DNA of 64,000 bases from Symploca sp. SIO2E9 (GTDB lineage Bacteria; Cyanobacteriota; Cyanobacteriia; Cyanobacteriales; Coleofasciculaceae): assembly GCA_010692645.1 (NCBI GenBank), contig JAAHGS010000023.1:1-64000 (forward strand). Reading direction: 5' to 3'. Numbering within the stretch: position 1 is the first letter of the stretch; every line of letters begins with the position of its first letter. Shown here one piece after another: positions 55,185 to 64,000 of the stretch. The notes beneath the pieces are model-generated. The model was not told the DNA's origin. It worked only from the letters and a program-made list of their open reading frames with translations, and did no database searches. The position numbers were made by a program, and so were the translations under genes.

Positions 55185-57095
55185 ATGCTCCGAAAGTCCT
55201 ACTTAAAGCTTCCTCTCAGAGGAAAAATACTCCTGCCGTTACTCTCGGTGTTCTTGGGAATGTGGATCTTAGGGACACTGGGTTTTGGCTATTTTGTCAC
55301 TAACCGTCTGGAAAAACATATGCAAGAGGATATTAGGGATGTATCCTCGGTGGTATTACATGCTTTTGAACAAGAAAAAGAACTACTGCTATTGAAGGCA
55401 AGGTTAGTAGCAGAGAGAGAAGATGTTTCCAGAATGGTAGCTGAGGGAAACACTGAGCAGTTGTTTCTAACTTTACTGCCTTTACAGGCATCTTTTAGGC
55501 TAGATTTACTCCAGATCATAGACAATAACGGCTCAGTAGTTTTAAAACTAAAGCAGGAAGCGATCGCCCAAGTTCAACTACACGATGATCTCGTTAACCG
55601 AATTGCAAGACTGGGGATAGATTGGTTCGATTTTGTCGCCGCAGAAGAAAATTCACCCTCACTCCTAGTTGGCTTAACTTCGGTGAAATCCTCACATAAA
55701 ATTCTGGGTGGAGTAATTGTTGGCACCGCCATTAGTGAGGAATTTCTAACCAAAATCCGAACCAGGAAAAATCAGCACCTAGTTGCATTCTATGATTCCC
55801 AAATTATGGCTTCCACCTTAGCAAAGGCGAAAAGAGTTTCTTGGCAACCACCACCAGTAGGATCCCCTCCTGTGAGGGTTGTTATCGGCGAAGAGAGTTA
55901 CATTGCTAAAACTCTAGAACTGGGCAACACTAACAACGCAGGAGGCAAATTAGTATTACTTAAACCATTTGCACCTCTGGATCAAGCCCAGCAACAGCTG
56001 TGGGCTAGTATCAGTTTTTTTTGCTTGCAGGGAGCTCTAATCACTACTATAGTTGGTGTGCGAGTTACAGGTTGGCTCACTAGTCGTATCTTTGACTTGA
56101 CTTGGGCTACGCAGGAGTTAGCTAACGGTGATCTCAACACTCGAATTAGTGTGTCTGGTAAAGATGAGGTGGTAATTCTGGCTCAAACTTTTAATTTAAT
56201 GGCTGAACAATTGGCAGAACGAGACAAAAAAATCAGCCTTCAGGTACAACAGTTAGAACAGACACTACAACAACTTAAAGCAGCGCACAAACAGATCATT
56301 GCCCAAGAGAAGCTAGCTTCCATGGGTTCTCTGACAACTGGCATTGCCCATGAAATTAGAAATCCCCTCAACTTGATTAATGGTTTGGCTGATGTTTCTT
56401 TGGATTTAACCCAAGAACTGATCGCAGAAATTGAAAACCAATTAGCCCAGTTAGATGCCCAAGAAGTTGACTATATTAAAGAATTAGTAACTGAACTCAG
56501 AGAAAATGCAATCCAAATTCATCAACAGGGTCAAAGAACTGAGGGTATTATTCAGGGAATGCTGATGCATGCTCGCCATGGCAGTGGACAAAGGGAATTA
56601 GCCGATATTAATGCTTTATTAGATAAGGCTATGCATTTATCGTATCGTGGTATGCAAGTTACAGATAATAGCTTCCATGTTGATATAGAGAGCGATTATG
56701 ATCAGTCTATAGGTTCAGTAGCAATCGTGCCACAAGATATTAGCCGAGCTTTACTTAACATTATTAACAATGCTTTCTATTCTGTTCAGGAAAAGAAGAA
56801 AGCAATTGGTAAGGAATTTACACCACTACTGACAGTGAGTACTAAAAACTTAGGCAATAAAGTAGAAATCTCTATTCGAGATAATGGTGAAGGGGTCTCG
56901 CCAGATGTCATTGACAATATCTTCCACGCTTTTTTTACTACCAAGCCACCAGGAAAAGGAACAGGTTTGGGGTTATCATTCACTCACGATATTATTGTTG
57001 GGCAGCATCAGGGAGAAATTAAATTGGAAACTGAATTGGGAAAGTATGCAGAATTTATACTGACTTTCCCTAAGAGTGCTAGCGATTATCATTAA
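55185..57095 (+). CDS. Membrane sensor histidine kinase (Cache-like, HAMP, HisKA, HATPase)
   Basis: A 636-aa protein. A membrane helix at about 16-38, an extracytoplasmic Cache-like sensor (about 40-275), a second helix (about 277-300), a HAMP domain (about 300-352), a coiled coil, HisKA with TGIAHEIRNPLNL, and a HATPase (N box NIINNAF, DNGEGVS, GTGLGLSF). There is no receiver. It is 113 bp upstream of a REC-histidine kinase on the same strand; the two likely form a phosphorelay. The ligand is unknown. Confidence 0.92.
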   Translation: MLRKSYLKLPLRGKILLPLLSVFLGMWILGTLGFGYFVTNRLEKHMQEDIRDVSSVVLHAFEQEKELLLLKARLVAEREDVSRMVAEGNTEQLFLTLLPLQASFRLDLLQIIDNNGSVVLKLKQEAIAQVQLHDDLVNRIARLGIDWFDFVAAEENSPSLLVGLTSVKSSHKILGGVIVGTAISEEFLTKIRTRKNQHLVAFYDSQIMASTLAKAKRVSWQPPPVGSPPVRVVIGEESYIAKTLELGNTNNAGGKLVLLKPFAPLDQAQQQLWASISFFCLQGALITTIVGVRVTGWLTSRIFDLTWATQELANGDLNTRISVSGKDEVVILAQTFNLMAEQLAERDKKISLQVQQLEQTLQQLKAAHKQIIAQEKLASMGSLTTGIAHEIRNPLNLINGLADVSLDLTQELIAEIENQLAQLDAQEVDYIKELVTELRENAIQIHQQGQRTEGIIQGMLMHARHGSGQRELADINALLDKAMHLSYRGMQVTDNSFHVDIESDYDQSIGSVAIVPQDISRALLNIINNAFYSVQEKKKAIGKEFTPLLTVSTKNLGNKVEISIRDNGEGVSPDVIDNIFHAFFTTKPPGKGTGLGLSFTHDIIVGQHQGEIKLETELGKYAEFILTFPKSASDYH

Positions 57096-57208
57096 TTTCA
57101 ATTCCGTCCATTTAATTCGTGAATCTACTAGTGAAGAGAGGGAATAGGGAACAGACAAACTTTATATTTAATTGAGAGTAGCTAGATAGGAAAAATAAGG
57201 TTCAATAG

Positions 57209-58474
57209 ATGACTACGACAATCCTTTTTGTAGATGACGAAATATCATTACATAGAATAATTAATCTAAAATTTAGAAAAAAGATTAGAACTAATGAATG
57301 GAACTTTATTTTTGCTAGTAATGGGTTAGAAGCTCTGAAAAAAATTCTAGAAAATAGTCAGGTATCCTTGGTGATCACCGATATTAATATGCCAGAAATG
57401 AATGGATTAGCCTTGATAGAAAAACTCAATGATATAGACTTAAATATTAAAGCTGTTGTTCTCTCAGCCTACAGCGACATGAATAATATTAGAACGGCAA
57501 TGAATCTTGGTGCTTTTGACTTTGCAACTAAGCCCATAGATTTTACTGATTTAGAAGTTACTATCAACAGAACTTTAGAATATGTGCAAAAAATCAGGGC
57601 AGATCAGCAAAGGCTTCAACAAGCTCAGACTCAATTAATTCAAAGTGAAAAAATGTCTACTCTTGGTCAGTTAGTGAGTGGAGTAGCTCACGAAATAAAT
57701 AATCCTGTCAGCTTTATCGGTGCTAATTTATACCACGCCGAAGCATATATCAACGACTTGATTAATCACTGGCGACTCTATGAGCGAAAATTTCCCAATC
57801 CAGGAGTTGAAATTGAGAAAAATGCAGAGGAGATTGAACTAGAGTATCTGCTTACAGATCTGCCAGAACTGATCTCATCTATGAAAGAGGGAACTAAACG
57901 TATTTCTGAGATTAGTACTTCACTGCGGACTTTTTCTCGTTTGGATACAGTAGAGCAAGTAAGCTTCAATATCCATGACGGTATTGATAGCACTTTGTTG
58001 ATTTTAAACCATAGGTTAAAAGCCAACAATAAAAGTCCTGCTGTTGAGATTATTAAAGAATATGGTGATCTCCCCTTGGTAAAGTGCTACCCAGGACAAT
58101 TAAACCAGGTGTTTATGAATCTGATTACTAATGCTATTGATGCTTTGGAAGAGTCCAATCAAGGAAGCTCTTTTGCCGACATCAAAGCTAACCCCAATAA
58201 AATTACGATTCGTACAGAGGTTTTAGAAGGCAATACCAGCGTAGCAATTCGGATCAAAGACAATGGATTAGGGATGTCAGCTGAGATACAAGAGCAAGTA
58301 TTTGACTACCTATTTACTACGAAAGCGGTTGGTAAAGGTACAGGGTTAGGTTTGTCTATTAGTCGTCAAATTGTTGAAGAAAAACATAGGGGAAAGCTGA
58401 GCTGCATTACCTCCCCAGGAATGGGTTCAGAGTTTATAGTTGAAATTCCCATTTATCATACTATGATTCGTTAA
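57209..58474 (+). CDS. REC-histidine kinase hybrid
   Basis: A 421-aa soluble protein. Receiver with D9/D10, phospho-acceptor D58 (LVITDINMPEMNG) and Lys in ATKPIDF; coiled coil; HisKA with GVAHEINNPVSF; HATPase with NLITNAID, DNGLGMS and GTGLGLSIS. The receiver could accept phosphate from the upstream membrane kinase. The kinase half is paralogous to the one at 28729-31848, sharing LRTFSR, IHDGIDSTLLIL and a HATPase ending in SEFIVEIP. The stop overlaps the convergent galU-like gene by 4 bp. Confidence 0.92.
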   Translation: MTTTILFVDDEISLHRIINLKFRKKIRTNEWNFIFASNGLEALKKILENSQVSLVITDINMPEMNGLALIEKLNDIDLNIKAVVLSAYSDMNNIRTAMNLGAFDFATKPIDFTDLEVTINRTLEYVQKIRADQQRLQQAQTQLIQSEKMSTLGQLVSGVAHEINNPVSFIGANLYHAEAYINDLINHWRLYERKFPNPGVEIEKNAEEIELEYLLTDLPELISSMKEGTKRISEISTSLRTFSRLDTVEQVSFNIHDGIDSTLLILNHRLKANNKSPAVEIIKEYGDLPLVKCYPGQLNQVFMNLITNAIDALEESNQGSSFADIKANPNKITIRTEVLEGNTSVAIRIKDNGLGMSAEIQEQVFDYLFTTKAVGKGTGLGLSISRQIVEEKHRGKLSCITSPGMGSEFIVEIPIYHTMIR

Positions 58475-59352
58475 CGGTAATCAGTCATTGTCTGTCGATA
58501 GAAATCTGGCATGCCTACATCAAAATCCTTCCCTTTGACAACATAACCAGTCATTCCTTGAGCTTGACGCAATTTGTCCAGACAGGAGGTTAACTGAAAT
58601 TCTCCTTGTTCCCGGAAGTTGTGATTAATATTATCTTCTAAAAAGTCAAATATTTTAGCTTCCAGAACGTAAATTCCAAATATTGCCAGGAACAAATCAT
58701 CTGCCATGCCCTCTACGCGCAAATGCGATCGCGCATAGTCAAGATTTGGCTTTTCGTAAACCTCTGTGATCGTCAAAATCGATTCTGATTCCTGCCAAAC
58801 TCCAGTAACACAGCCAGCTTTGTGAATAATCTCGGCTGGCATGATAGTTAAACCAAGAACACTCTGGTTAACTTGCTCATAAACATCGATAACTTGACGA
58901 GCACAAGGGATTTCATGGTCAGATGTGTAAATATGATCTCCAAGTAACAGCAGAAAAGGCTGATTTTGAACCCATTCTTTGGCAGAGAAGACAGCATGAC
59001 CATAACCTTCTTGGTCTTCTTGGATTAGAAAAGTTATTCGCTGTCCTAAAGTTTGTATATATTGGCTGTATTCTCGATTTTGTGGAGAGAGTTTCTTAAA
59101 AAGTTCTGGAGCAGGTGGATTGTTAAAGAAATCTTCAAAAAATTGGCGATCGCTATTTTGCACCACGATCCCAATTTCTTCTATCCCAGACCTAACTGCT
59201 TCTTCCACAATTAGCATAATCACTGGTTTAGCGCGACCATCGCGATCAATAATTGGAAATAGTTCTTTTTTAACCACCTTGGTAGATGGGAATAAACGAG
59301 TGCCAAAACCTGCCGCCGGAATTACGGCTTTACGAACTTTGTTAGTTTGCAT
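58471..59352 (-). CDS. GalU-like UTP-glucose-1-phosphate uridylyltransferase
   Basis: A 293-aa nucleotidyltransferase with PAAGFGTRLFPSTKVVKKELFPI (nucleotide-binding loop), QEGYGHAV, LLGDHIY, and FDVGMPDFYRQT, the usual GalU layout and length. It would make UDP-glucose or a related sugar nucleotide. Cyanobacteria often use another enzyme (CugP) for bulk UDP-glucose, so the sugar is not certain. Its start overlaps the 3' end of a truncated GHMP-kinase fragment by 11 bp, suggesting former translational coupling. Confidence 0.85.
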   Translation of the reverse strand: MQTNKVRKAVIPAAGFGTRLFPSTKVVKKELFPIIDRDGRAKPVIMLIVEEAVRSGIEEIGIVVQNSDRQFFEDFFNNPPAPELFKKLSPQNREYSQYIQTLGQRITFLIQEDQEGYGHAVFSAKEWVQNQPFLLLLGDHIYTSDHEIPCARQVIDVYEQVNQSVLGLTIMPAEIIHKAGCVTGVWQESESILTITEVYEKPNLDYARSHLRVEGMADDLFLAIFGIYVLEAKIFDFLEDNINHNFREQGEFQLTSCLDKLRQAQGMTGYVVKGKDFDVGMPDFYRQTMTDYR

Positions 59353-59536
59353 GAATTGCTAGCTTTAAAGATTGCATTTGGGGGAAATGAGACTTGACTT
59401 CGGCATAAACTCCCTGATTAGTGCCAGTAATCAAGGTATAGCCTTTTCCCAGTTGGGGATTGAGGCGGCGATAACCTCCTGCCCAATCGCTGTGCTCGCC
59501 AAACAGACAAAGTCGCCCTGGGACAAAAATTTCCAT
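59342..59536 (-). pseudogene. Truncated GHMP-family sugar kinase (N-terminal fragment)
   Basis: The 64 codons match only the first part of GHMP kinases: VPGRLCLFGEHSDWAGGYRR (the GHMP N-terminal motif), then GYTLITGTNQGVYAEVK. The frame then stops, while intact relatives are 300 residues or more and include the PxxxGLSSS motif. The fragment runs straight into the start of the nucleotidyltransferase gene, so a deletion probably removed the rest. It is likely nonfunctional but retains an ATG and reading frame. Confidence 0.7.
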
Positions 59537-59745
59537 CTTCTACTGCTTTGGGTAAATTTTATAACACAGGTTTGGTGTGTTTATCGTTCATGGTTCATAG
59601 CTCAAGGTTCATGGTTTATGTTTCTCTATAATCAACGATGAGCGATTATAGCAGTGCGCGCTGGTATGTTTACAAATTCAGGTAAAGAACAATTGCTAAA
59701 ACCTTTGTTTGATAAGCTTTTCCATTCCCTGTTAAGAGTTCCCTG

Positions 59746-59958
59746 TTAAGAGTTCCCAGCGCGCAGCGCTATAACTATGAATACCTCAGCATGATCTGAT
59801 ATTGGATCAAAGATTAAACTAAAGGGAACATTGGGCATCAGTCGCCGCAGCGCCCGCAGGTGTTCTTCGGCATCGTTACGGCGACGTAGGCGGGCAACGA
59901 CAGTTCGCTTTTTGCGATTGCCTTCGGCACCAGCGAAGCTGATCGCCAAGCTACTCAA
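59746..59958 (-). CDS. Small basic protein, paralogue of 41994-42185
   Basis: About 70 aa. The conserved core TVVARLRRRNDAEEHLRALR ... FSLIFDP matches the 63-aa gene at 41994-42185. No ATG is available; a TTG at 59958 gives an N-terminus with no counterpart in the paralogue, so the true start is uncertain. Function unknown. The last codons overlap an AAGAGTTCCCTGTT repeat region. Confidence 0.5.
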   Translation of the reverse strand: MSSLAISFAGAEGNRKKRTVVARLRRRNDAEEHLRALRRLMPNVPFSLIFDPISDHAEVFIVIALRAGNS

Positions 59959-60017
59959 AATACATAATCATTACGTATTACATTGTGAAGTGCCGAAGGT
60001 GGGATCAAAATCATCTC

Positions 60018-60062
60018 CCCCTCTCCCTGTCTCCCTGTCTCCCTGTCTCCCCCTCTCCCCAT
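60018..60062. repeat. Pyrimidine-rich array (CTCCCTGT)n
   Basis: Three CTCCCTGT units followed by CTCCCC-type units lie just before the Rpn gene. This is the complement type of the purine arrays elsewhere in the window. Confidence 0.8.
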
Positions 60063-60084
60063 CCCCCTAAACGAGGTCAAACTA

Positions 60085-61002
60085 ATGATTTTTATAAATC
60101 CCAAGACAGATTTTGCTTTCAAAAAAATCTTTGGCTCTCAACAGAGTAAAGATATTCTGATCAGCTTCTTGAATGGCATTCTCTATGAAGGTCATCCCAC
60201 TATTAAAGATTTAGAAATCCTCAATCCCTACCTGGTGCCAAAAATCCGTGGACTCAAAGATACTTATCTAGATGTTAAAGCTAAGATTACTAGCAATAAA
60301 ATAGTGATTATTGAAATGCAGGTTTTGAACTTAGAGGGATTTGAGAAGAGAATTCTCTACAATGCGGCAAAATCTTATTCTACTCAACTAGACTCTGGAG
60401 ACGATTACACTCTTCTGAATCCAGTAATTGCTTTAACCATTACAGATTTTGATATGTTCACTGGGTTAGATAAAATAATTTCGCGCTTTCTACTTAAGGA
60501 AAAAGATTACTTAATCGATTATCCGATCTACGACATTGAATTAGTGTTTGTGGAGTTACCAAAATTTAACAAACAGCTTTCGGACTTAGACACACTAACC
60601 GATAAGTGGCTCTATTTTCTTAAGAGTGCAAAGCAGTTGGATACTGTGCCAGAGCAAATGAGGGAAGTTCCGGAAATCCAGAAAGCATTTGAAGTAGCCA
60701 ATCAAGCTAATCTGAGTCTGGAAGAGCTAGAGGATTTAGAACACAGAGAAATATACATTCATGACCAAAGGAATATCATTAGAAGAGCCCTTAGACAAGG
60801 ACTCGAACAAGGACTCGAACAAGGACGCGAACAAGGACTCGAACAAGGACGCGAACAAGGACTCGAACAAGGACGCGAACAAGGAATCCAGGAAACTAAA
60901 ATCGAAATTGCCAAGCGCTTGCTTGAGGTTTTGGATGAGGAAAGTGTTAGTCAAAACACAGGACTAAGTCTAGAAGAAATTCAACAGTTGAAGAGTGAGT
61001 GA
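60085..61002 (+). CDS. Rpn family PD-(D/E)XK nuclease / transposase
   Basis: A 305-aa protein. FINPKTDFAFKKIFGS at the N-terminus, LDVKAKI (Asp) and IVIIEMQ (ExQ in place of ExK) define the PDDEXK Rpn core. Rpn (RpnA-type) proteins promote RecA-independent recombination in bacteria, and some act in phage defence. Near the C-terminus an EQGLEQGREQG repeat (residues about 236-267) is encoded by 12-bp units, followed by a helical tail. Such repeats are common and variable in this family. ATG 60085 has GAGG upstream. Confidence 0.88.
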   Translation: MIFINPKTDFAFKKIFGSQQSKDILISFLNGILYEGHPTIKDLEILNPYLVPKIRGLKDTYLDVKAKITSNKIVIIEMQVLNLEGFEKRILYNAAKSYSTQLDSGDDYTLLNPVIALTITDFDMFTGLDKIISRFLLKEKDYLIDYPIYDIELVFVELPKFNKQLSDLDTLTDKWLYFLKSAKQLDTVPEQMREVPEIQKAFEVANQANLSLEELEDLEHREIYIHDQRNIIRRALRQGLEQGLEQGREQGLEQGREQGLEQGREQGIQETKIEIAKRLLEVLDEESVSQNTGLSLEEIQQLKSE

Positions 61003-61066
61003 AGTCATTTATGATGGATTACCCATAATAAAAATCTTTATTTGTAGTATGTGATAGTCCTAATTC

Positions 61067-64000
61067 CTAATAATTACAAAGAGTGCGATCGCCATCACTC
61101 AAATTGGGATTATTCTCAAGATAATCGCCAACCTGATTGCAACCTTGCGCTAGTAAATCATTAAGCTTGAGATTATCTAAATCCCACAAAATCACGGTTT
61201 CGTCATCACCTCCTGAGGCAATCATCTTACCATCGGGGCTAAAACGAACCCATCTCACGGCACCCTGATGTCCCTTAAGCTTAATCAGCAATCTGCCTTC
61301 TAAGTCCCACAGTTTCACCGTCGAGTCCCGACTAGCAGAGGCAATCATATTACCTGTAGGACTAAAGCTGACACTATAATCCTGATTAGTACGCTCTCCC
61401 AGTTCAAGAGTTTTTAGTTCCTTGCCCTCTAAATCCCAAAGTTTAACTTTTCCATCCCTACTAGCAGAAGCAATCATCTTGCCATCGGGGCTAAAATTAA
61501 CATCTAGAATCCAATCGCTGTGTCCCTCTAAGGTTTTGAGTAAAGTGCCATCTAAGTTCCACAGTTTCACACTATTATCATCACTGGCGGAGGCAATTAT
61601 TTGACCATTGGGGCTAAAACTAACCCAATTGACTGGTTCCTGATGTCCTGTTAAAGTTTTGAGTAATTTACCATCGAGACTCCAAAGTTTAATCGTTTTA
61701 TCCCTGCTAGCGGAGGCAATAAGCTTACCATTAGGGCTGAAACTGACGCCCAAAACGCTATCTCTATGACTTCTGAGAGTATTTAATAAGTTACCATTTA
61801 AGTCCCAGAGTTTTACAGTATGGTCAGCACCAGCAGAGGCAAGGGTTAGACTATCAGGTGAGAAGCTAGCACTCCACACTGCCTTGTCATGCTCTAGATT
61901 ACTCCTGAGTCTCTCACCAGCTTGCCCAAGTTCAAACTTATCTAAATTCCACAGTTTAACTTTTCCATCCCTACTGGCAGAAGCAATGATTTGACCGTCA
62001 GGACTAAAACTCACCTTGCTAATTCTACCCTGGTGTCCCCTGAGAGTTTTGGCAGCAATGCTATTGAGATTCCAAAGTCTGACGGTAAAGTCACCGCTGG
62101 CGGAGACTAAAGTTTTACCATCTGGGCTAAAACTGACACTATTAACCCAATATTGATGCCCCTTGAGGGTTTTAAGCAAATTGCCTTGGCTACTCCAGAG
62201 TTTGATTGTTCTGTCTGTACTTGCTGAAGCAATTGTCTTCCCGTCAGGGCTGAAACTAACACTACTGACAGCATCTTCATGCCCTGCGAGGGTTTGTAGT
62301 AAGTTACCATTGATACCCCAAAGTTTGATTGTGCCATCAAAGCTTGCCGAAGCCAAAGTCTGCCCATCTGGGCTGAAACTGACACTCAGCACATTAGCAT
62401 TATGTGCCGGGAAAGTTGTGATTACTCTGCCATCGATACTCCAGAGTTTAACAGTTCCGTCAAAACTTGCCGAAGCCAAAGTCTGCCCATCTGGGCTGAA
62501 ACTCAAATCTCGTACAGAATCTGTGTGTCCTTTGAAGGTAGCTTTTAAGTTGCCGTTCCTACTCCAGAGTTTAATCGTTTTGTCTTCACTAGCAGAGGCG
62601 ATAGTTTGACCATCAGGACTGAAAATAACACTAAGGACGTTACCAGTATGTTCTTCTAAAGTCTTGAATTCTTTAGTATTTAATTCTTTTCCCCTAATAC
62701 TCCAGAGTTTGACGGTCTCATCCAAACTTGCTGAGGCAATCATCTTACCATCAGGGCTAAAGCTAACACCAATCACGCCATCAGCATGACCTTCAAGGGT
62801 TTTTAGTAGTTTACCATCGTTACTCCAGAGCTTAACGGTGCGATCGCTACTAGCAGAGGCAATAGTTTTACCATTGGGGCTAAAACTTACCCGATAGACA
62901 GTACTCTTGTGATCCTCAAGCCGATTGTACTCTTGAGTACCATAAACAGCCTGCCTGAGCTCCGTAAGTACCTGAGCAATAGTATCAGTTTCTGCCCAGG
63001 GTGCATATTTAAGTTGTTTAGCAGCTATTAAACCTTCCAGCAATGCTTCAAAGGGTTTATCGACGGCAAAGAGTGCCTCTGAAGAGTCAGCATGAGCCTT
63101 AATTTCACTGGTAAGAGCCCGTTGTCGCTGACGCTCTGCCCAACTAGCAAAGACTGCCAGAGTGATGCCCACTGCCACTGCTGCCCCTAAAAACCATCTC
63201 ACCCGGCGCAGCCGCTTAATTTCTGCTTGCTTGCGAAGAATTTCTGCTTGTTTGCGCAGTAGTTCTCTTCTTTGCTTTTGTAACCTTGACAATAAATTCT
63301 GTTGTTTTCTGATAAAAACCACCAGATAATCGTGAACCAACTGATAGCGTTCCGTCTGAACTTCTGGCAGAATTACTACCAAGCCTGATTTCACCAAAAT
63401 CTCTAATACTAAATCTAATTTTTCAGCTTCTGCTAGTTCTGATAAAGATTGTTCTAATTCCTGGCGATGCTTAAAGGGACGAGTACCGTTTTCATCAGTT
63501 AATAAGTACAAAACCAGACGCGCCACATTTTCATTTTCTGGTCCACAGTCTTTAATTACTTGTTCTAAAAAGCGCTCCACTAGTTTCGCCTTCGGACCAA
63601 AGCGCCGATACTTGGCAAGAGTAGTAATTTCCTCAGCTTGTAATTGTGCGCCTACAACTTGCAATTCAATTGGACGAACCTCCCCTAGTTCTTCTGCTAG
63701 ATCCTTAACCAATTCATCAATTAATTCTGGTTCTAAGTGAAAATTAGCTTGTTTCGTAAAGTTTTTAATAATCGACTTAGCATTTAATGGCGAAAAATTT
63801 CCAAAATAAAACAAGATATTTCTATCGAGGATATCATTATTGAGAATTTCTAAATTAGTGTAGCGGGTACACTCGAGCAAATAAGAGAGATGATCTTCCC
63901 GCAGTGAAAGAATAACCTTGACATAGGATATTTCTAAACAATCCCGCAAAAAATCATAAAATATTTTTCTTTGTGCCGGGTCTTTATTAATTAAAAAGAA
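61067..64000 (-). CDS. STAND-type ATPase with 14 WD40 repeats, partial (5' end beyond right edge)
   Basis: The frame is open to the right edge, so the N-terminus (P-loop or other domains) is missing. The visible part begins at the end of an nSTAND-like NTPase (LRDCLEISYVKVILSLREDHL), then a winged-helix/helical region, a basic coiled coil with three RKQAEI-like repeats, one membrane helix (RWFLGAAVAVGITLAVFASW), and 14 WD40 repeats (SFSPDGxxIASAS..D.TVKLW) forming two seven-bladed propellers. Such proteins are signal receptors or conflict-system switches, with effector domains commonly at the missing N-terminus. Confidence 0.92.
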   Translation of the reverse strand, partial: FFLINKDPAQRKIFYDFLRDCLEISYVKVILSLREDHLSYLLECTRYTNLEILNNDILDRNILFYFGNFSPLNAKSIIKNFTKQANFHLEPELIDELVKDLAEELGEVRPIELQVVGAQLQAEEITTLAKYRRFGPKAKLVERFLEQVIKDCGPENENVARLVLYLLTDENGTRPFKHRQELEQSLSELAEAEKLDLVLEILVKSGLVVILPEVQTERYQLVHDYLVVFIRKQQNLLSRLQKQRRELLRKQAEILRKQAEIKRLRRVRWFLGAAVAVGITLAVFASWAERQRQRALTSEIKAHADSSEALFAVDKPFEALLEGLIAAKQLKYAPWAETDTIAQVLTELRQAVYGTQEYNRLEDHKSTVYRVSFSPNGKTIASASSDRTVKLWSNDGKLLKTLEGHADGVIGVSFSPDGKMIASASLDETVKLWSIRGKELNTKEFKTLEEHTGNVLSVIFSPDGQTIASASEDKTIKLWSRNGNLKATFKGHTDSVRDLSFSPDGQTLASASFDGTVKLWSIDGRVITTFPAHNANVLSVSFSPDGQTLASASFDGTIKLWGINGNLLQTLAGHEDAVSSVSFSPDGKTIASASTDRTIKLWSSQGNLLKTLKGHQYWVNSVSFSPDGKTLVSASGDFTVRLWNLNSIAAKTLRGHQGRISKVSFSPDGQIIASASRDGKVKLWNLDKFELGQAGERLRSNLEHDKAVWSASFSPDSLTLASAGADHTVKLWDLNGNLLNTLRSHRDSVLGVSFSPNGKLIASASRDKTIKLWSLDGKLLKTLTGHQEPVNWVSFSPNGQIIASASDDNSVKLWNLDGTLLKTLEGHSDWILDVNFSPDGKMIASASRDGKVKLWDLEGKELKTLELGERTNQDYSVSFSPTGNMIASASRDSTVKLWDLEGRLLIKLKGHQGAVRWVRFSPDGKMIASGGDDETVILWDLDNLKLNDLLAQGCNQVGDYLENNPNLSDGDRTLCNY

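Noticed and set aside
1-64000. tRNA, rRNA or tmRNA genes
   Set aside because: Visual scan for T-loop and anticodon-arm patterns on both strands gave no convincing candidate; a covariance search would be decisive.

Overview
The window is chromosomal DNA from a cyanobacterium, most likely a filamentous or colonial type rich in accessory genes. Supporting signs are frequent GCGATCGC (HIP1) octamers, many purine-rich 7-8 bp tandem arrays, a urea (Urt) transporter, LL-diaminopimelate aminotransferase, multidomain hybrid histidine kinases and a WD40-STAND protein. I do not name a genus. No tRNA, rRNA or CRISPR array was recognised.

Layout. (1) 1-4434, minus strand: a Ser/Thr kinase fused to VIT and vWA domains, then a trypsin-co-occurring (Trypco1, CU044_2847-type) small protein, then a trypsin-like protease cut by the left edge. 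This looks like a conflict or signalling cassette. (2) 4571-6100: an ISC element with an intact iscB and a structured upstream region read as its omega RNA, with no TnpA. (3) 6463-11536: a three-gene run with an anchored protein of unknown function, a HEAT-TM-STAND-like ATPase and a second P-loop ATPase. (4) rsgA, a small gene behind a leader hairpin, and two miniature inverted-repeat elements. (5) 14514-21353: a 1508-aa LamG/G8/RTX protein with a 39-bp His/Asp/Glu-rich repeat array, convergent with an MbnH/MbnP-type di-haem enzyme and copper-binding partner. (6) csaB, a coiled-coil protein, and urtA and urtB without urtCDE. (7) A large hybrid histidine kinase. (8) 32318-36570: RTX protein, AHL-synthase-like GNAT, haem-oxygenase-like diiron oxidase (HDO), Fe(II)/2OG-type oxygenase and a 57-aa peptide, which looks like a small undescribed biosynthetic locus. 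(9) 36863-44523: solitary PD-(D/E)XK proteins, a decayed RelE toxin, and an SMC/OLD-like AAA ATPase paired with an ELK-motif putative nuclease (candidate defence pair). (10) Housekeeping: dapL, an AlkB-like dioxygenase, gcvH, a PilT-like ATPase, gcvT, and divergent gcvP. (11) Two histidine kinases, a GalU-like nucleotidyltransferase with a truncated GHMP-kinase remnant, an Rpn-family nuclease, and a WD40-repeat STAND protein running off the right edge.

Repeats are a second layer. Three copies of a 100-112 bp palindromic element (ends GGGTGAnCG / CGnTCACCC) show an 8-bp target duplication and arm covariation. Two TA-flanked MITEs, a dispersed GTGAGGTAC module beside heptamer arrays, and heptamer arrays touching gene starts (dapL, the HEAT-STAND gene) suggest repeats shape gene leaders here.
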